Assembly (NCBI RefSeq): GCF_009746585.1
Contig: NZ_WRPO01000003.1
Coordinates: 62,001 to 126,000, forward strand
Direction: 5' to 3'
Length of the DNA stretch: 64,000 nt
From: Novosphingobium aquimarinum
Lineage (GTDB): Bacteria > Pseudomonadota > Alphaproteobacteria > Sphingomonadales > Sphingomonadaceae
The notes beneath the pieces were generated by a model. It was not told the DNA's origin and searched no databases. It worked only from the letters and a program-made list of their open reading frames with translations. Position 1 is the stretch's first letter. Every line of letters begins with the position of its first letter. Shown here one piece after another: positions 53,110-61,876 of the stretch. Made by a program: the position numbers and the translations under genes.

Positions 53110-54213
53110 ATGGACAAGGTCGATGCGATCATCGCCGGCGCAGGCGTCGTCGGCCTCGCGATTGCCCGCGCACTGGCATCGCGCGGGCTCGAAGTGCTGA
53201 TCCTCGAACGCGAGAGCGCGTTCGGCACGATCACGTCTTCGCGCAATTCCGAAGTGATCCACGCCGGGTTCTACTATGCGCCGGGGTCTCTCAAGGAACG
53301 GCTGTGCATCGCCGGGCGCCAGCGGCTCTATACCTATTGCAAGACCCACGGCATCGCTCACCGCCGCTGCGGCAAGCTGGTCGCCGCCTTCGCGCCGGAC
53401 GAAGAGCCGGCCCTCGCCGCCTTGTTCGAAAAGGGCACTGCGCTGGGCGTGCCGATGCGCTGGCTCAACGCGCGGCAAGCGGCTGCGCATGAGCCCGCGA
53501 TGCAGTGCCACGCGGCGATCCATTCGCCCGAAACCGGCATCTTCGACAGCCACGGCTTCATGCTGTCGCTGCTGGGCGAGGCCGAGGATCACGGCGCCGT
53601 GCTGGCGACTTCGACGCCCGTCGAACAGGTTCGGCAGGCGGGTGCGCAATGGGTGGTCTCGGCGGGCGGGACCGAGGTCGCGTGCGACCGCTTCGTCAAC
53701 GCCTGCGGGCTCGGCGCGCAAGATTGCGCCGCGCGGATCGAGCCGCTCGACCCGGCGCTGATCCCGCGGCTGCGTTACGCCAAGGGCAGCTACTTCGCCT
53801 ATCAGGGCAAGGTCCCGTTCCAGGGCCTGGTCTATCCGCTACCGGTCCCCGGGAGCCTCGGCACGCATCTCGCGCTCGATCTGGCCGGGCAAGGTCGCTT
53901 CGGCCCGGACATCGAATGGGTCGATACGATCGACTACGATGTCGATCCCGCGCGGTATCCGCGTTTCCTCGAGGCGGCACGGCGCATCTGGCCGGAGATC
54001 GATCCCGATCGTCTGGTCCCCGCCTATGCCGGAGTGCGGCCCAAGATCCACGATCCGGACGAACCCAAGGCCGATTTCCTGCTGCAGGACGAGACCATGC
54101 ACGGCTTGCCCGAGTTGATGAACCTGTTCGGGATCGAATCGCCGGGGCTGACGTCCTCGCTGGCGATTGCCGAAGAAGTCTGCACGCGGCTGGGGGTTGA
54201 GATCCCGGCCTGA
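53110..54213 (+). CDS. DAO-family FAD oxidoreductase (L-2-hydroxyglutarate-oxidase-like)
   Basis: The 367-residue flavoprotein has the N-terminal dinucleotide motif DAIIAGAGVVGLAIARALAS. It contains SSRNSEVIHAGFYYAPGSLK and RYAKGSYFAYQGK, and ends with AGVRPKIHD and GIESPGLTSSLAIAEEV. These blocks match LhgO/L2HGDH-type oxidases, which oxidise L-2-hydroxyglutarate or related 2-hydroxy acids. The start was set at MDKVDAIIAGAG, 12 codons after an upstream in-frame codon. It follows pfkB by about 70 bases. The substrate is unproven. Confidence 0.85.
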   Translation: MDKVDAIIAGAGVVGLAIARALASRGLEVLILERESAFGTITSSRNSEVIHAGFYYAPGSLKERLCIAGRQRLYTYCKTHGIAHRRCGKLVAAFAPDEEPALAALFEKGTALGVPMRWLNARQAAAHEPAMQCHAAIHSPETGIFDSHGFMLSLLGEAEDHGAVLATSTPVEQVRQAGAQWVVSAGGTEVACDRFVNACGLGAQDCAARIEPLDPALIPRLRYAKGSYFAYQGKVPFQGLVYPLPVPGSLGTHLALDLAGQGRFGPDIEWVDTIDYDVDPARYPRFLEAARRIWPEIDPDRLVPAYAGVRPKIHDPDEPKADFLLQDETMHGLPELMNLFGIESPGLTSSLAIAEEVCTRLGVEIPA

Positions 54214-55307
<1,094 letters not shown>

Positions 55308-55414
55308 TCACCCAGCCAAATGTTTCGATCCGCCCTGATGGGGCGCGCAGGCGAGACTGCCTGAGGGGATGCCAGCGGACGAACGACGTCTCATCGCGCC
55401 GCCCCGAATTGCGC

Positions 55415-56218
55415 CTAAAAGCCGAGCTTGTGCAGCTCGCTTTCGATGCCCGCGCGATAACCGGCGCCGAACAGGCGATAGTGAACGAGCAGCGGGAACA
55501 GGCGATAGACCGGCAGCCGCCCTTCCCAGCCGGGCTCCAGATCGAGCGCATGGAAAAAGCGCTCGGGCGGGCGATCGAACAGCGTCAGCATCGCCACGTC
55601 CACCTCGCGATGACCGTGATAGCAGGCCGGGTCGATCAGCGCGGTGACGCTACCCCCTTCGCTCAACACGTTGCCGCCCCACAAGTCACCGTGAAGCAGA
55701 CCGGCCGTGGGTTTCGCGGGGAGAAAGTCGTGCACCCGGGCGGCGACCGCCTCGATCCGGCTCGCCAGGTCCGCAGGCAAGTGCGGCACATGACATAGCA
55801 GGCGATTGTCGCGCCAGAACGCAGGCCAGTCGGCCATGCGCCGGTTCGGCAGTGCGACCGATCCGAAAGCGTAGTCTTCGTCCCAACCGTAAGTCGTGCC
55901 GGTCAGCGACCAAAGTCGCGTCAAGGCGACCGCGAGATCGCTCCAGGCGGTGCCGATGCCGCTGCGTCCCGCGCAATGTGTCATCACCATGAGATCGTCG
56001 CTACAGGCCAGGACCTCTGGGACCGGGACGCCGGTTTCGGCGATACGCTCCAGCATCCGCGCCTCGACGCAGACGAAGCGACCCAGTTTCACCACCCGGC
56101 GTGCACCCTGAACGAGGGAGACCTCGAAGACTTCCGAGATGTCTCCGCCCCCAAGGCCCGAGACCGAGCCGACTTCCTCTTCGAGCAAGTCCGCGACTCG
56201 CTGCGCTAATTTCTTCAT
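55415..56218 (-). CDS. fructosamine-3-kinase family protein
   Basis: The 267-residue kinase has the APH-like catalytic loop LLHGDLWGGNVLSE followed by ALIDPACYHGHREVDVAM, the fructosamine kinase signature. Members phosphorylate ketosamines or ribulosamines on glycated proteins, starting their deglycation. The ATG gives MKKLAQRVADLL. Longer frames would overlap the divergent MATE gene and were rejected. It is on the same strand as the aldo/keto reductase, separated by about 185 bases of featureless sequence. Confidence 0.9.
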   Translation of the reverse strand: MKKLAQRVADLLEEEVGSVSGLGGGDISEVFEVSLVQGARRVVKLGRFVCVEARMLERIAETGVPVPEVLACSDDLMVMTHCAGRSGIGTAWSDLAVALTRLWSLTGTTYGWDEDYAFGSVALPNRRMADWPAFWRDNRLLCHVPHLPADLASRIEAVAARVHDFLPAKPTAGLLHGDLWGGNVLSEGGSVTALIDPACYHGHREVDVAMLTLFDRPPERFFHALDLEPGWEGRLPVYRLFPLLVHYRLFGAGYRAGIESELHKLGF

Positions 56219-56267
56219 TGCGGCTTCTCGATTGACTGCCAGCCGATCGGCTGCAACCGCGAAAAGC

Positions 56268-57608
56268 GTGACCGAACTTGCACGCGACGCAAGGCGGGAA
56301 CGCCCGAGCCGGCTGGTCTGGTCGATCGCGTTGCCCGCCATCCTGACGAACGTCGCGACCGCGCTGTTCGGCCTCGCCGATATGTGGGCGATCGGGCGGC
56401 TCGGCGATCCTGCCGCACAAGGCGCGGTCGAACTGGGCGCGAAGTTCATGCTCGGCCTGCTCAACGTGTTCAACTTCCTGCGCACCGGCACCGTCGCGCT
56501 TACCGCCCAGGCCGCCGGACGTGGCGACACCAGCGGCGGCGAGACGCTGGCGCGCGCGTTTGGTGCAGGCGGCGCGATCGCGGCGATCCTGCTGCTGGCG
56601 ATGCCGTTCGCGATCCCATTGGGGCTCGGACTGCTGGATGCCGGGACCGCGGTCCGCGCCGGTGCTGCCGCTTATGTCGAAATCCGGTACTGGGGCGCGC
56701 CGTTGTGGCTGGCCAATTGCGTGCTGGTCGGCTGGTTCATCGGACGGCGGCGGGTTAGAACCGTGCTCGTAGTCGAAGTCGCCGCCAATGCTGTCCACAT
56801 CGCCCTCGATCTGCTGCTGGTGCTGCAGTTCGGCTGGGGCATCGAAGGCGTCGCGGCGGCGACCGTGCTGTCGGAAGGGCTCAAGCTCGCGCTGCTTGCC
56901 GGTCTCGCTGTCCGGCTGGGCGCCGCCCGCGAGGCCGGATCGGCCTTCCTGCGCCGCGCGACCTGGCAAGCCGCGCCGATGAAGGCCTTGTTCGCCATGA
57001 ACCGCGACTTGTTCGCGCGCACCCTGCTGCTGACCGGCGCGATCCTGATCTTTGCGCGCAGCGGGGCGCAACAAGGCCCGGTCGTGCTCGCTGCCAATGG
57101 CATTCTGTTTCAGGTCTTCATGCTCTCCACCCTGATCCTCGACGGCTTCGAGAATGCCAGTCAGGTCTTGTGCGGCGAGGCCGCCGGTGCGCGGGACCGG
57201 GCGCGCTTCCGCCGGCTGGTGCGCGCCAACTTGCTATGGGGCGGCGTGCTGGGCCTCGCCATCGCCGCAGTTTACTGGCTGGCGGGTGCGCAATTCGCAG
57301 CGAGCTTCAGCACCGACGGCGCGGTTCGCGCCGCTGCCGCGCGCTACATGCCCTGGGTCGCGCTGCTGCCGGTCGCGGGCTTCGCCTCGTTCGTGCTCGA
57401 TGGGGTCTTCGTCGGCGCCGGTTGGACGCGGGCGATGCTCGGGACGATGCTCGCGGCGATCGCGATCTACCTCGCGCTGCTCTGGATCGACACCGGGCTC
57501 GGCAACGATGGTCTGTGGCTGGCTTTCACGCTGTTCTTCGTGGCCCGTGCAGTGGGGCAAGCGCTGGTCATGCCGCGCCTCGTGCGGCGGGACTTCAGCG
57601 GCGCGTAA
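56268..57608 (+). CDS. MATE family efflux transporter (DinF-like)
   Basis: The 446-residue protein has twelve hydrophobic helices. SIALPAILTNVATALFGLAD and MWAIGRLGDP lie in helix 1, and TGTVALTAQAAGRGD in the loop after helix 2 is typical of the DinF branch. It would export drugs or organic cations by Na+ or H+ antiport. The GTG start gives MTELARDARRERPSR; no ATG precedes helix 1 in frame except one inside the divergent kinase gene. Its end overlaps the convergent DUF938 gene by 14 bases. Confidence 0.88.
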   Translation: MTELARDARRERPSRLVWSIALPAILTNVATALFGLADMWAIGRLGDPAAQGAVELGAKFMLGLLNVFNFLRTGTVALTAQAAGRGDTSGGETLARAFGAGGAIAAILLLAMPFAIPLGLGLLDAGTAVRAGAAAYVEIRYWGAPLWLANCVLVGWFIGRRRVRTVLVVEVAANAVHIALDLLLVLQFGWGIEGVAAATVLSEGLKLALLAGLAVRLGAAREAGSAFLRRATWQAAPMKALFAMNRDLFARTLLLTGAILIFARSGAQQGPVVLAANGILFQVFMLSTLILDGFENASQVLCGEAAGARDRARFRRLVRANLLWGGVLGLAIAAVYWLAGAQFAASFSTDGAVRAAAARYMPWVALLPVAGFASFVLDGVFVGAGWTRAMLGTMLAAIAIYLALLWIDTGLGNDGLWLAFTLFFVARAVGQALVMPRLVRRDFSGA

Positions 57609-58200
57609 ACAGCACCATGCAGTTGTTGGCGGGCATCTCGATCAGCCGTTCGAAGCCGATGTCGTGTGCTTCGGCCTCGGCGACGACGGCATCGACCTCC
57701 CGCAGGCCCCAGCGCGGATCGCGTGACTTCAAACTCTCGTCGAAAGCAAGGTTGCTCGGTTCCAGCGGACGATCGCCGCGCCGGAACGGTCCGTAGAGGA
57801 CCAGCGGCGCTCCCGGACCGAGGATGCGGCCGGCGCCGCGCATCAGCCCGGTCGTCGCGTCCCAGGGACTGATATGGACCATGTTGATGCACACGATTGC
57901 GTCGGCGTGCTGCAGCGGCCAGGTCGCGCTCGCGGCATCGAGCGGGAGCGGGGCGGCAAGGTTCGGCAAGGCCGCCTCGTCGCGCCAGGCCGCGATCGAG
58001 AGCAGCGCGTCAGCCGACGGATCGCTCGGCTGCCAGGTGAGCGCGGGGAACCGGCGCGCAAAATGGACGGCGTGTTCGCCCGTACCGCTGGCGATCTCGA
58101 GCACCGTCCCCGAAGTGGGCAGCACTGCGGCCAGCACGTCCGCGATCGGATCGCGATTGCGTTCGGTGGCGGGGGCGTGGCGGCGATGGTCTGCGGTCAT
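57595..58200 (-). CDS. DUF938 SAM-dependent methyltransferase-like protein
   Basis: The 201-residue protein begins MTADHRRHAPATERNRDPI. The SAM motif VLEIASGTGEHAVHFA and the family blocks INMVHISPWDAT and LVLYGPFRR follow. DUF938 proteins are uncharacterised methyltransferases. It lies 40 bases after the last chemotaxis gene in the same direction but has its own family context. Confidence 0.88.
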   Translation of the reverse strand: MTADHRRHAPATERNRDPIADVLAAVLPTSGTVLEIASGTGEHAVHFARRFPALTWQPSDPSADALLSIAAWRDEAALPNLAAPLPLDAASATWPLQHADAIVCINMVHISPWDATTGLMRGAGRILGPGAPLVLYGPFRRGDRPLEPSNLAFDESLKSRDPRWGLREVDAVVAEAEAHDIGFERLIEMPANNCMVLFTRR

Positions 58201-58240
58201 GCCGCCGCCCTAGCGCGCCGGCATCGCTCGCGCCAAGCGT

Positions 58241-58570
58241 TCAGTCGCCCCAGAAACTCACGTAGCCGGCATCCTTCGGATCGGCATCCTCGATCGCGTA
58301 GACTTCCGTCTCCTCATCGAGGAAGCCGCAGAAGCGATTGCGCAGCGAATCGATCGTGATCTTGCTCATTTCCTGCTCGCACAACCCGGCCGAAAGGATC
58401 GCGGCAAGCGCCCGCTGCTTCTGGGCGATCATGTCGATCGCCTGAAGCTCGCGCATGTGCCTTGCGGCGAACCCCTCGTCGCGGCACAGGACCTCTCCCA
58501 AGGCCTCGACCTCGGCTCCGATTTCCGAGAGAATACCCGCTACGGCGTCGTATTTGGCCTGCGTCCCCAT
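58241..58570 (-). CDS. small unknown protein ending the chemotaxis operon
   Basis: The 109-residue soluble protein MGTQAKYDAVAGILSEIGAE is mostly helical. It contains three cysteines (VLCRDEGFAARHM, GLCEQE, NRFCGFLDEE) and an acidic end (YAIEDADPKDAGYV). The start lies 4 bases after the cheW stop, arguing for a chemotaxis-related role. No family was recognised. It could be a regulator or scaffold for CheA. Confidence 0.65.
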   Translation of the reverse strand: MGTQAKYDAVAGILSEIGAEVEALGEVLCRDEGFAARHMRELQAIDMIAQKQRALAAILSAGLCEQEMSKITIDSLRNRFCGFLDEETEVYAIEDADPKDAGYVSFWGD

Positions 58571-58574
58571 TCCT

Positions 58575-59015
58575 TCAGGCAGCCATGCTGCGTTCACCGG
58601 AAGAGCCAAGGGCGGGAAGGTCGAGGATCATCACCATCTGATCCTCGATCGCAGCGAGCCCTTCGAGGAAGGGCACGACTTCGTTCTGCCCAGCGGTCGG
58701 CGGAGCCTGCATCGCGTCGTGCGGCATCGTCACGATGTCGCTGACCGAATCGACGATCAGGCCGTGGGCCTGGCCATCGATCTGGCACACGATGATCGCG
58801 TGACGCGGCGTCGCCTCGGTGGCACCCCAGCCGAGCCGCGCCGCCAGGTCGATCACCGGCAGCACCGTGCCGCGCAGGTTCACCACGCCGGCGACGTAGT
58901 GCGGCACGCGCGGCATCGGCGTGACCGGAGTCCAGGCGCGGATTTCCCGGATCGCCATGATGTCGAGCGCGAAGATCTGGCCCGATACCTCGAAGGTGAT
59001 GAGTTCGCGATGCAT
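58575..59015 (-). CDS. cheW: chemotaxis coupling protein CheW
   Basis: CheW links chemoreceptors to CheA. The 146-residue protein has the SH3-like CheW fold with FEVSGQIFALDIMAIREIRA, VAGVVNLRGTVLPVIDLAAR and GLIVDSVSDI. GAAAGGACG precedes the ATG. It lies 26 bases after cheY and before the small gene. Confidence 0.95.
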   Translation of the reverse strand: MHRELITFEVSGQIFALDIMAIREIRAWTPVTPMPRVPHYVAGVVNLRGTVLPVIDLAARLGWGATEATPRHAIIVCQIDGQAHGLIVDSVSDIVTMPHDAMQAPPTAGQNEVVPFLEGLAAIEDQMVMILDLPALGSSGERSMAA

Positions 59016-59041
59016 GTCCACGTCCTTTCGCAGGCAAAAAG

Positions 59042-59413
59042 TCAATGCGCGACGCGGCGCACGGCCGCGACAAGCTTTTCGGTATCGAACGGCTTTACGA
59101 TCCAGCCGGTCGCACCAGCGCGGCGGGCACGGTTCTTCTTCTCGTCGGAGCTTTCCGTGGTGAGCACCAGGATCGGACGGTCGCGGTGGCGCGTGCCGCC
59201 CCGGACCTGCTCGATCAGGCCGAAGCCGTCGAGGCGAGGCATATTGATGTCGGTAATGACGACATCGACCTCGTTGACGGCAAGCCATTCTAGTGCGGCG
59301 ACACCGTCGTCCGCCTGCGCCACCTCGAACCCGTTCGAAGTCAGCGCATGATTGAGCAATGCGCGCATGCTTGCGCTGTCATCGACCGTCAGGATTCGCG
59401 TTGAAATGGTCAT
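59042..59413 (-). CDS. cheY: chemotaxis response regulator CheY
   Basis: The 123-residue single-domain receiver has phospho-acceptor Asp55 (VITDINMP), the acid pocket Asp11-Asp12, Thr85/Thr86 and Lys107 (KPFD). As part of the che operon it is the likely motor-binding or sink regulator. Other CheY copies are not in the window. Confidence 0.95.
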   Translation of the reverse strand: MTISTRILTVDDSASMRALLNHALTSNGFEVAQADDGVAALEWLAVNEVDVVITDINMPRLDGFGLIEQVRGGTRHRDRPILVLTTESSDEKKNRARRAGATGWIVKPFDTEKLVAAVRRVAH

Positions 59414-59430
59414 CGATGCCTCGTCTCTTC

Positions 59431-59985
59431 TCAGAAAAGTTCCACTTCGCCGCGGCTAGGCACGGCGCGTGGGATGGGTTTGGTATCCGGAGCCTCGGTG
59501 CTGGACACGGTGCGGCAGCGCACCAGTCCGGACGCGGGCCGGAAATCGACGCGGCGGGCGCTGACGCCGCCCATATCCTCGCGAACGAGTTGAATGCGCT
59601 CACGCTCAAGGAAGACCCGAGCGAAGTTGGCGTTGGCCGTTCCGATTTGCGCCATCCCGGCGCGAATGTTGGCACCGCCGTAAAGATGGGCGCGCAGCCG
59701 GCTCTTTCTGGCCCCGTTGGCAAGCATCTCGTTGATCAGCATTTCCATGAGGTAGACGCCGTAGTGGACGTCCACTTCCTCGCTCGCATGGCTCGCAGGT
59801 GGCTCGGACAGCAGGAAATGGTTCATCCCGCCGACTTCGGCCTCCGGGTCGAAGAGACACGTCGCGACGCACGAACCGAGCACGGTGCTGAGTTCGACCC
59901 GGGGCCCCGCGCTGACGCGGAACTGGCCCTGCAGCACCGTCAGTCGGGTGATGTTTGGCAGTATGGGCGGTTTTTCTAGCATCAT
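59431..59985 (-). CDS. cheD: chemoreceptor glutamine deamidase CheD
   Basis: CheD deamidates glutamines of chemoreceptors and can be regulated by CheC-like phosphatases. The 184-residue protein has catalytic Cys39 in TVLGSCVATCLFD and His56 in GGMNHFLL. Two adjacent ATGs begin it, overlapping the cheB stop (TGATG). A C-terminal extension after SGLVRCRT is rich in Pro/Arg. cheC is not adjacent. Confidence 0.93.
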   Translation of the reverse strand: MMLEKPPILPNITRLTVLQGQFRVSAGPRVELSTVLGSCVATCLFDPEAEVGGMNHFLLSEPPASHASEEVDVHYGVYLMEMLINEMLANGARKSRLRAHLYGGANIRAGMAQIGTANANFARVFLERERIQLVREDMGGVSARRVDFRPASGLVRCRTVSSTEAPDTKPIPRAVPSRGEVELF

Positions 59986-61010
59986 CAGGCTGCCTTCGTC
60001 AGGGCGTGGCGGGCAATACGGTTGATCGGGGCGACGACTTGTGCGGCGCCGAGCGAAATCGCGGCGCGCGGCATACCGAACACCGTCGAAGTGCTTTCAT
60101 CCTGGGCAATGGTGTGCGCCCCCGCTCGCGCCATCGCGAGCAGTCCGTTGGCTCCGTCCGAGCCCATGCCGGTGAGCAGAATGCCGACCGCTTTCGCGCC
60201 GACGGTCTCCGCGACGGACTGGAACAGCACGTCCACGCTCGGGATATGGCCCGCCACGGGGTCTCCCGCGCGAAGCTTGATGTACTGTGCATGCGATCCG
60301 CCGACCCGCATGTGGTGATTGCCGCCGGGCGCGAGATAGACGTTGCCCGGACGCACCGGCAGGTCGGGCTCGGCGAGCTGGACGTTGGCCGGGCACGTGA
60401 GGTCGAGCGTCTTGGCGATGGCAGAGGCGAACCGCGGATTGACGTGCTGGACGATCATCGTCGGCGGGCAATTGACCGGGAATTCCCTCAGCAGGATCTG
60501 CAGCGCTTCGACGCCGCCGGTGGAGGAGCCGATCGCGATCATCCGGGTCTCGGCATTGATCTTGCGGCGACTCTGCTCGACCAGACCGGGAGTGGTCGAA
60601 CACTTGGTGTTGTACTCGACCTGCGCTGCCTGTCGCACGAGCGCGGCAAGCCGACCGTCGTCGTATACGTTCAGCTTGCCCGAGGGGTCGTGCTTCAAAT
60701 AGCAATCGACCGCACCCAGCGCGAGCGCGCGGGCGGTCATCTCGTTGCCTTCCTGCGTATGGCCCGAAACGATGATCACCGGCGTCGGCCGCAGGGTCAT
60801 GATCTTCTCGAGGAAGTCGAGACCGTTCATTCCGGGCATCTCGATATCGAGCGTGACCACATCGGGATCGAAGCGCTTGATGAGCTCACGCGCTTCCAGC
60901 GCATCGGATGCCGTACCGACCACCTTGATGTCCGGCTCTTCGCACAACCGGGTCATCAGGATGGCCCTCATGGTCGGCGAATCGTCGACGATCAGAACGC
61001 GGATGCTCAT
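59985..61010 (-). CDS. cheB: protein-glutamate methylesterase CheB
   Basis: CheB removes methyl groups from receptors. The 341-residue protein has an N-terminal receiver (Asp55 in VTLDIEMPG) and a C-terminal methylesterase. Ser163 (GSSTGG) and His189 (VQHVNPRFA) are the first two catalytic residues, and the third is the Asp of GMGSDGANG. Its start overlaps the cheR stop (ATGA). Confidence 0.95.
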   Translation of the reverse strand: MSIRVLIVDDSPTMRAILMTRLCEEPDIKVVGTASDALEARELIKRFDPDVVTLDIEMPGMNGLDFLEKIMTLRPTPVIIVSGHTQEGNEMTARALALGAVDCYLKHDPSGKLNVYDDGRLAALVRQAAQVEYNTKCSTTPGLVEQSRRKINAETRMIAIGSSTGGVEALQILLREFPVNCPPTMIVQHVNPRFASAIAKTLDLTCPANVQLAEPDLPVRPGNVYLAPGGNHHMRVGGSHAQYIKLRAGDPVAGHIPSVDVLFQSVAETVGAKAVGILLTGMGSDGANGLLAMARAGAHTIAQDESTSTVFGMPRAAISLGAAQVVAPINRIARHALTKAA

Positions 61011-61876
61011 GGCAATCTCCGGCGATAAACGGTGGGGCCGACGAGTTGAACGCGATCGGCAGCCGGGCCGGTGACGCGTTCGGAATGACCGATGTAGAGA
61101 AGCCCGTCGGGCTTCAGCGCGTCGAGGAAGCGCGAAATCAGGCGCTCCTTGGTGGGCTGATCGAAATAGATCATGACGTTGCGGCAGAAGATCACGTCGA
61201 ACTTGCCCGCCATCGGCCAGTCGCCCAACAAGTTGAGCGAACGGAACCGCACCAGTGACCGCGCCACGGGGCTGATGGTGACTTCGTCCCCGGCTTTGCT
61301 GGTCCAGGCCTCGCGCAGCTCGTTGGGAACGGGTTTCAGGTCCTTGGCCTCGTAGACCGCCGCTTCCGCTTTTGCGAGGGCGTGCGGCGCGATGTCGCTG
61401 GCGAGCACTTTGAGATCACCGCGCGCGATCGACTGACCGGCGATGCGGTCGGTCCCGAGCATGGTCATGATCAGCGAATAGACTTCTTCGCCGCTCGAAC
61501 AGCCGGCCGACCACATGCGCACCGGAACGCGCCGGTTCAGGTTCGCGATGAGATTGGGGCGCGTGTGCTCCTCGAAGTGCTCGAAGTGATGCGCCTCGCG
61601 ATAGAAGAACGTGTGGTTGGTTGTGAGCGAGGCGAGCGCGCGATTGAGCTCGACCTCGTCGTCCCGCAGCAGTTCGACGTAGTTCGCGAAAGTCACCGCA
61701 CCGGTCTCGCGAACGCGGGGCGCGAGGCGCGAGTAGACCAGCAGCGCCTTGCCTTCCGCCAGGACGATGCCGACGCGCGAATAGACGATTTCGGAGACGG
61801 CGGCGAAGTCCCTCGGACTGTATATCTCCGGACTTATGCCGGGGACCGCGTCCTTCTGCACGAGTGCGTGTTTCAT
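61007..61876 (-). CDS. cheR: chemotaxis protein methyltransferase CheR
   Basis: CheR methylates receptor glutamates using SAM. The 289-residue protein has an N-terminal helical domain, then the catalytic domain with SAGCSSGEEVYSLIMTML, KVLASDIAPHALAKAE, FDVIFCRNVMIYFD and YIGHSERV. Overlaps of 4 bases with cheA upstream and cheB downstream show tight coupling. Confidence 0.95.
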   Translation of the reverse strand: MKHALVQKDAVPGISPEIYSPRDFAAVSEIVYSRVGIVLAEGKALLVYSRLAPRVRETGAVTFANYVELLRDDEVELNRALASLTTNHTFFYREAHHFEHFEEHTRPNLIANLNRRVPVRMWSAGCSSGEEVYSLIMTMLGTDRIAGQSIARGDLKVLASDIAPHALAKAEAAVYEAKDLKPVPNELREAWTSKAGDEVTISPVARSLVRFRSLNLLGDWPMAGKFDVIFCRNVMIYFDQPTKERLISRFLDALKPDGLLYIGHSERVTGPAADRVQLVGPTVYRRRLP

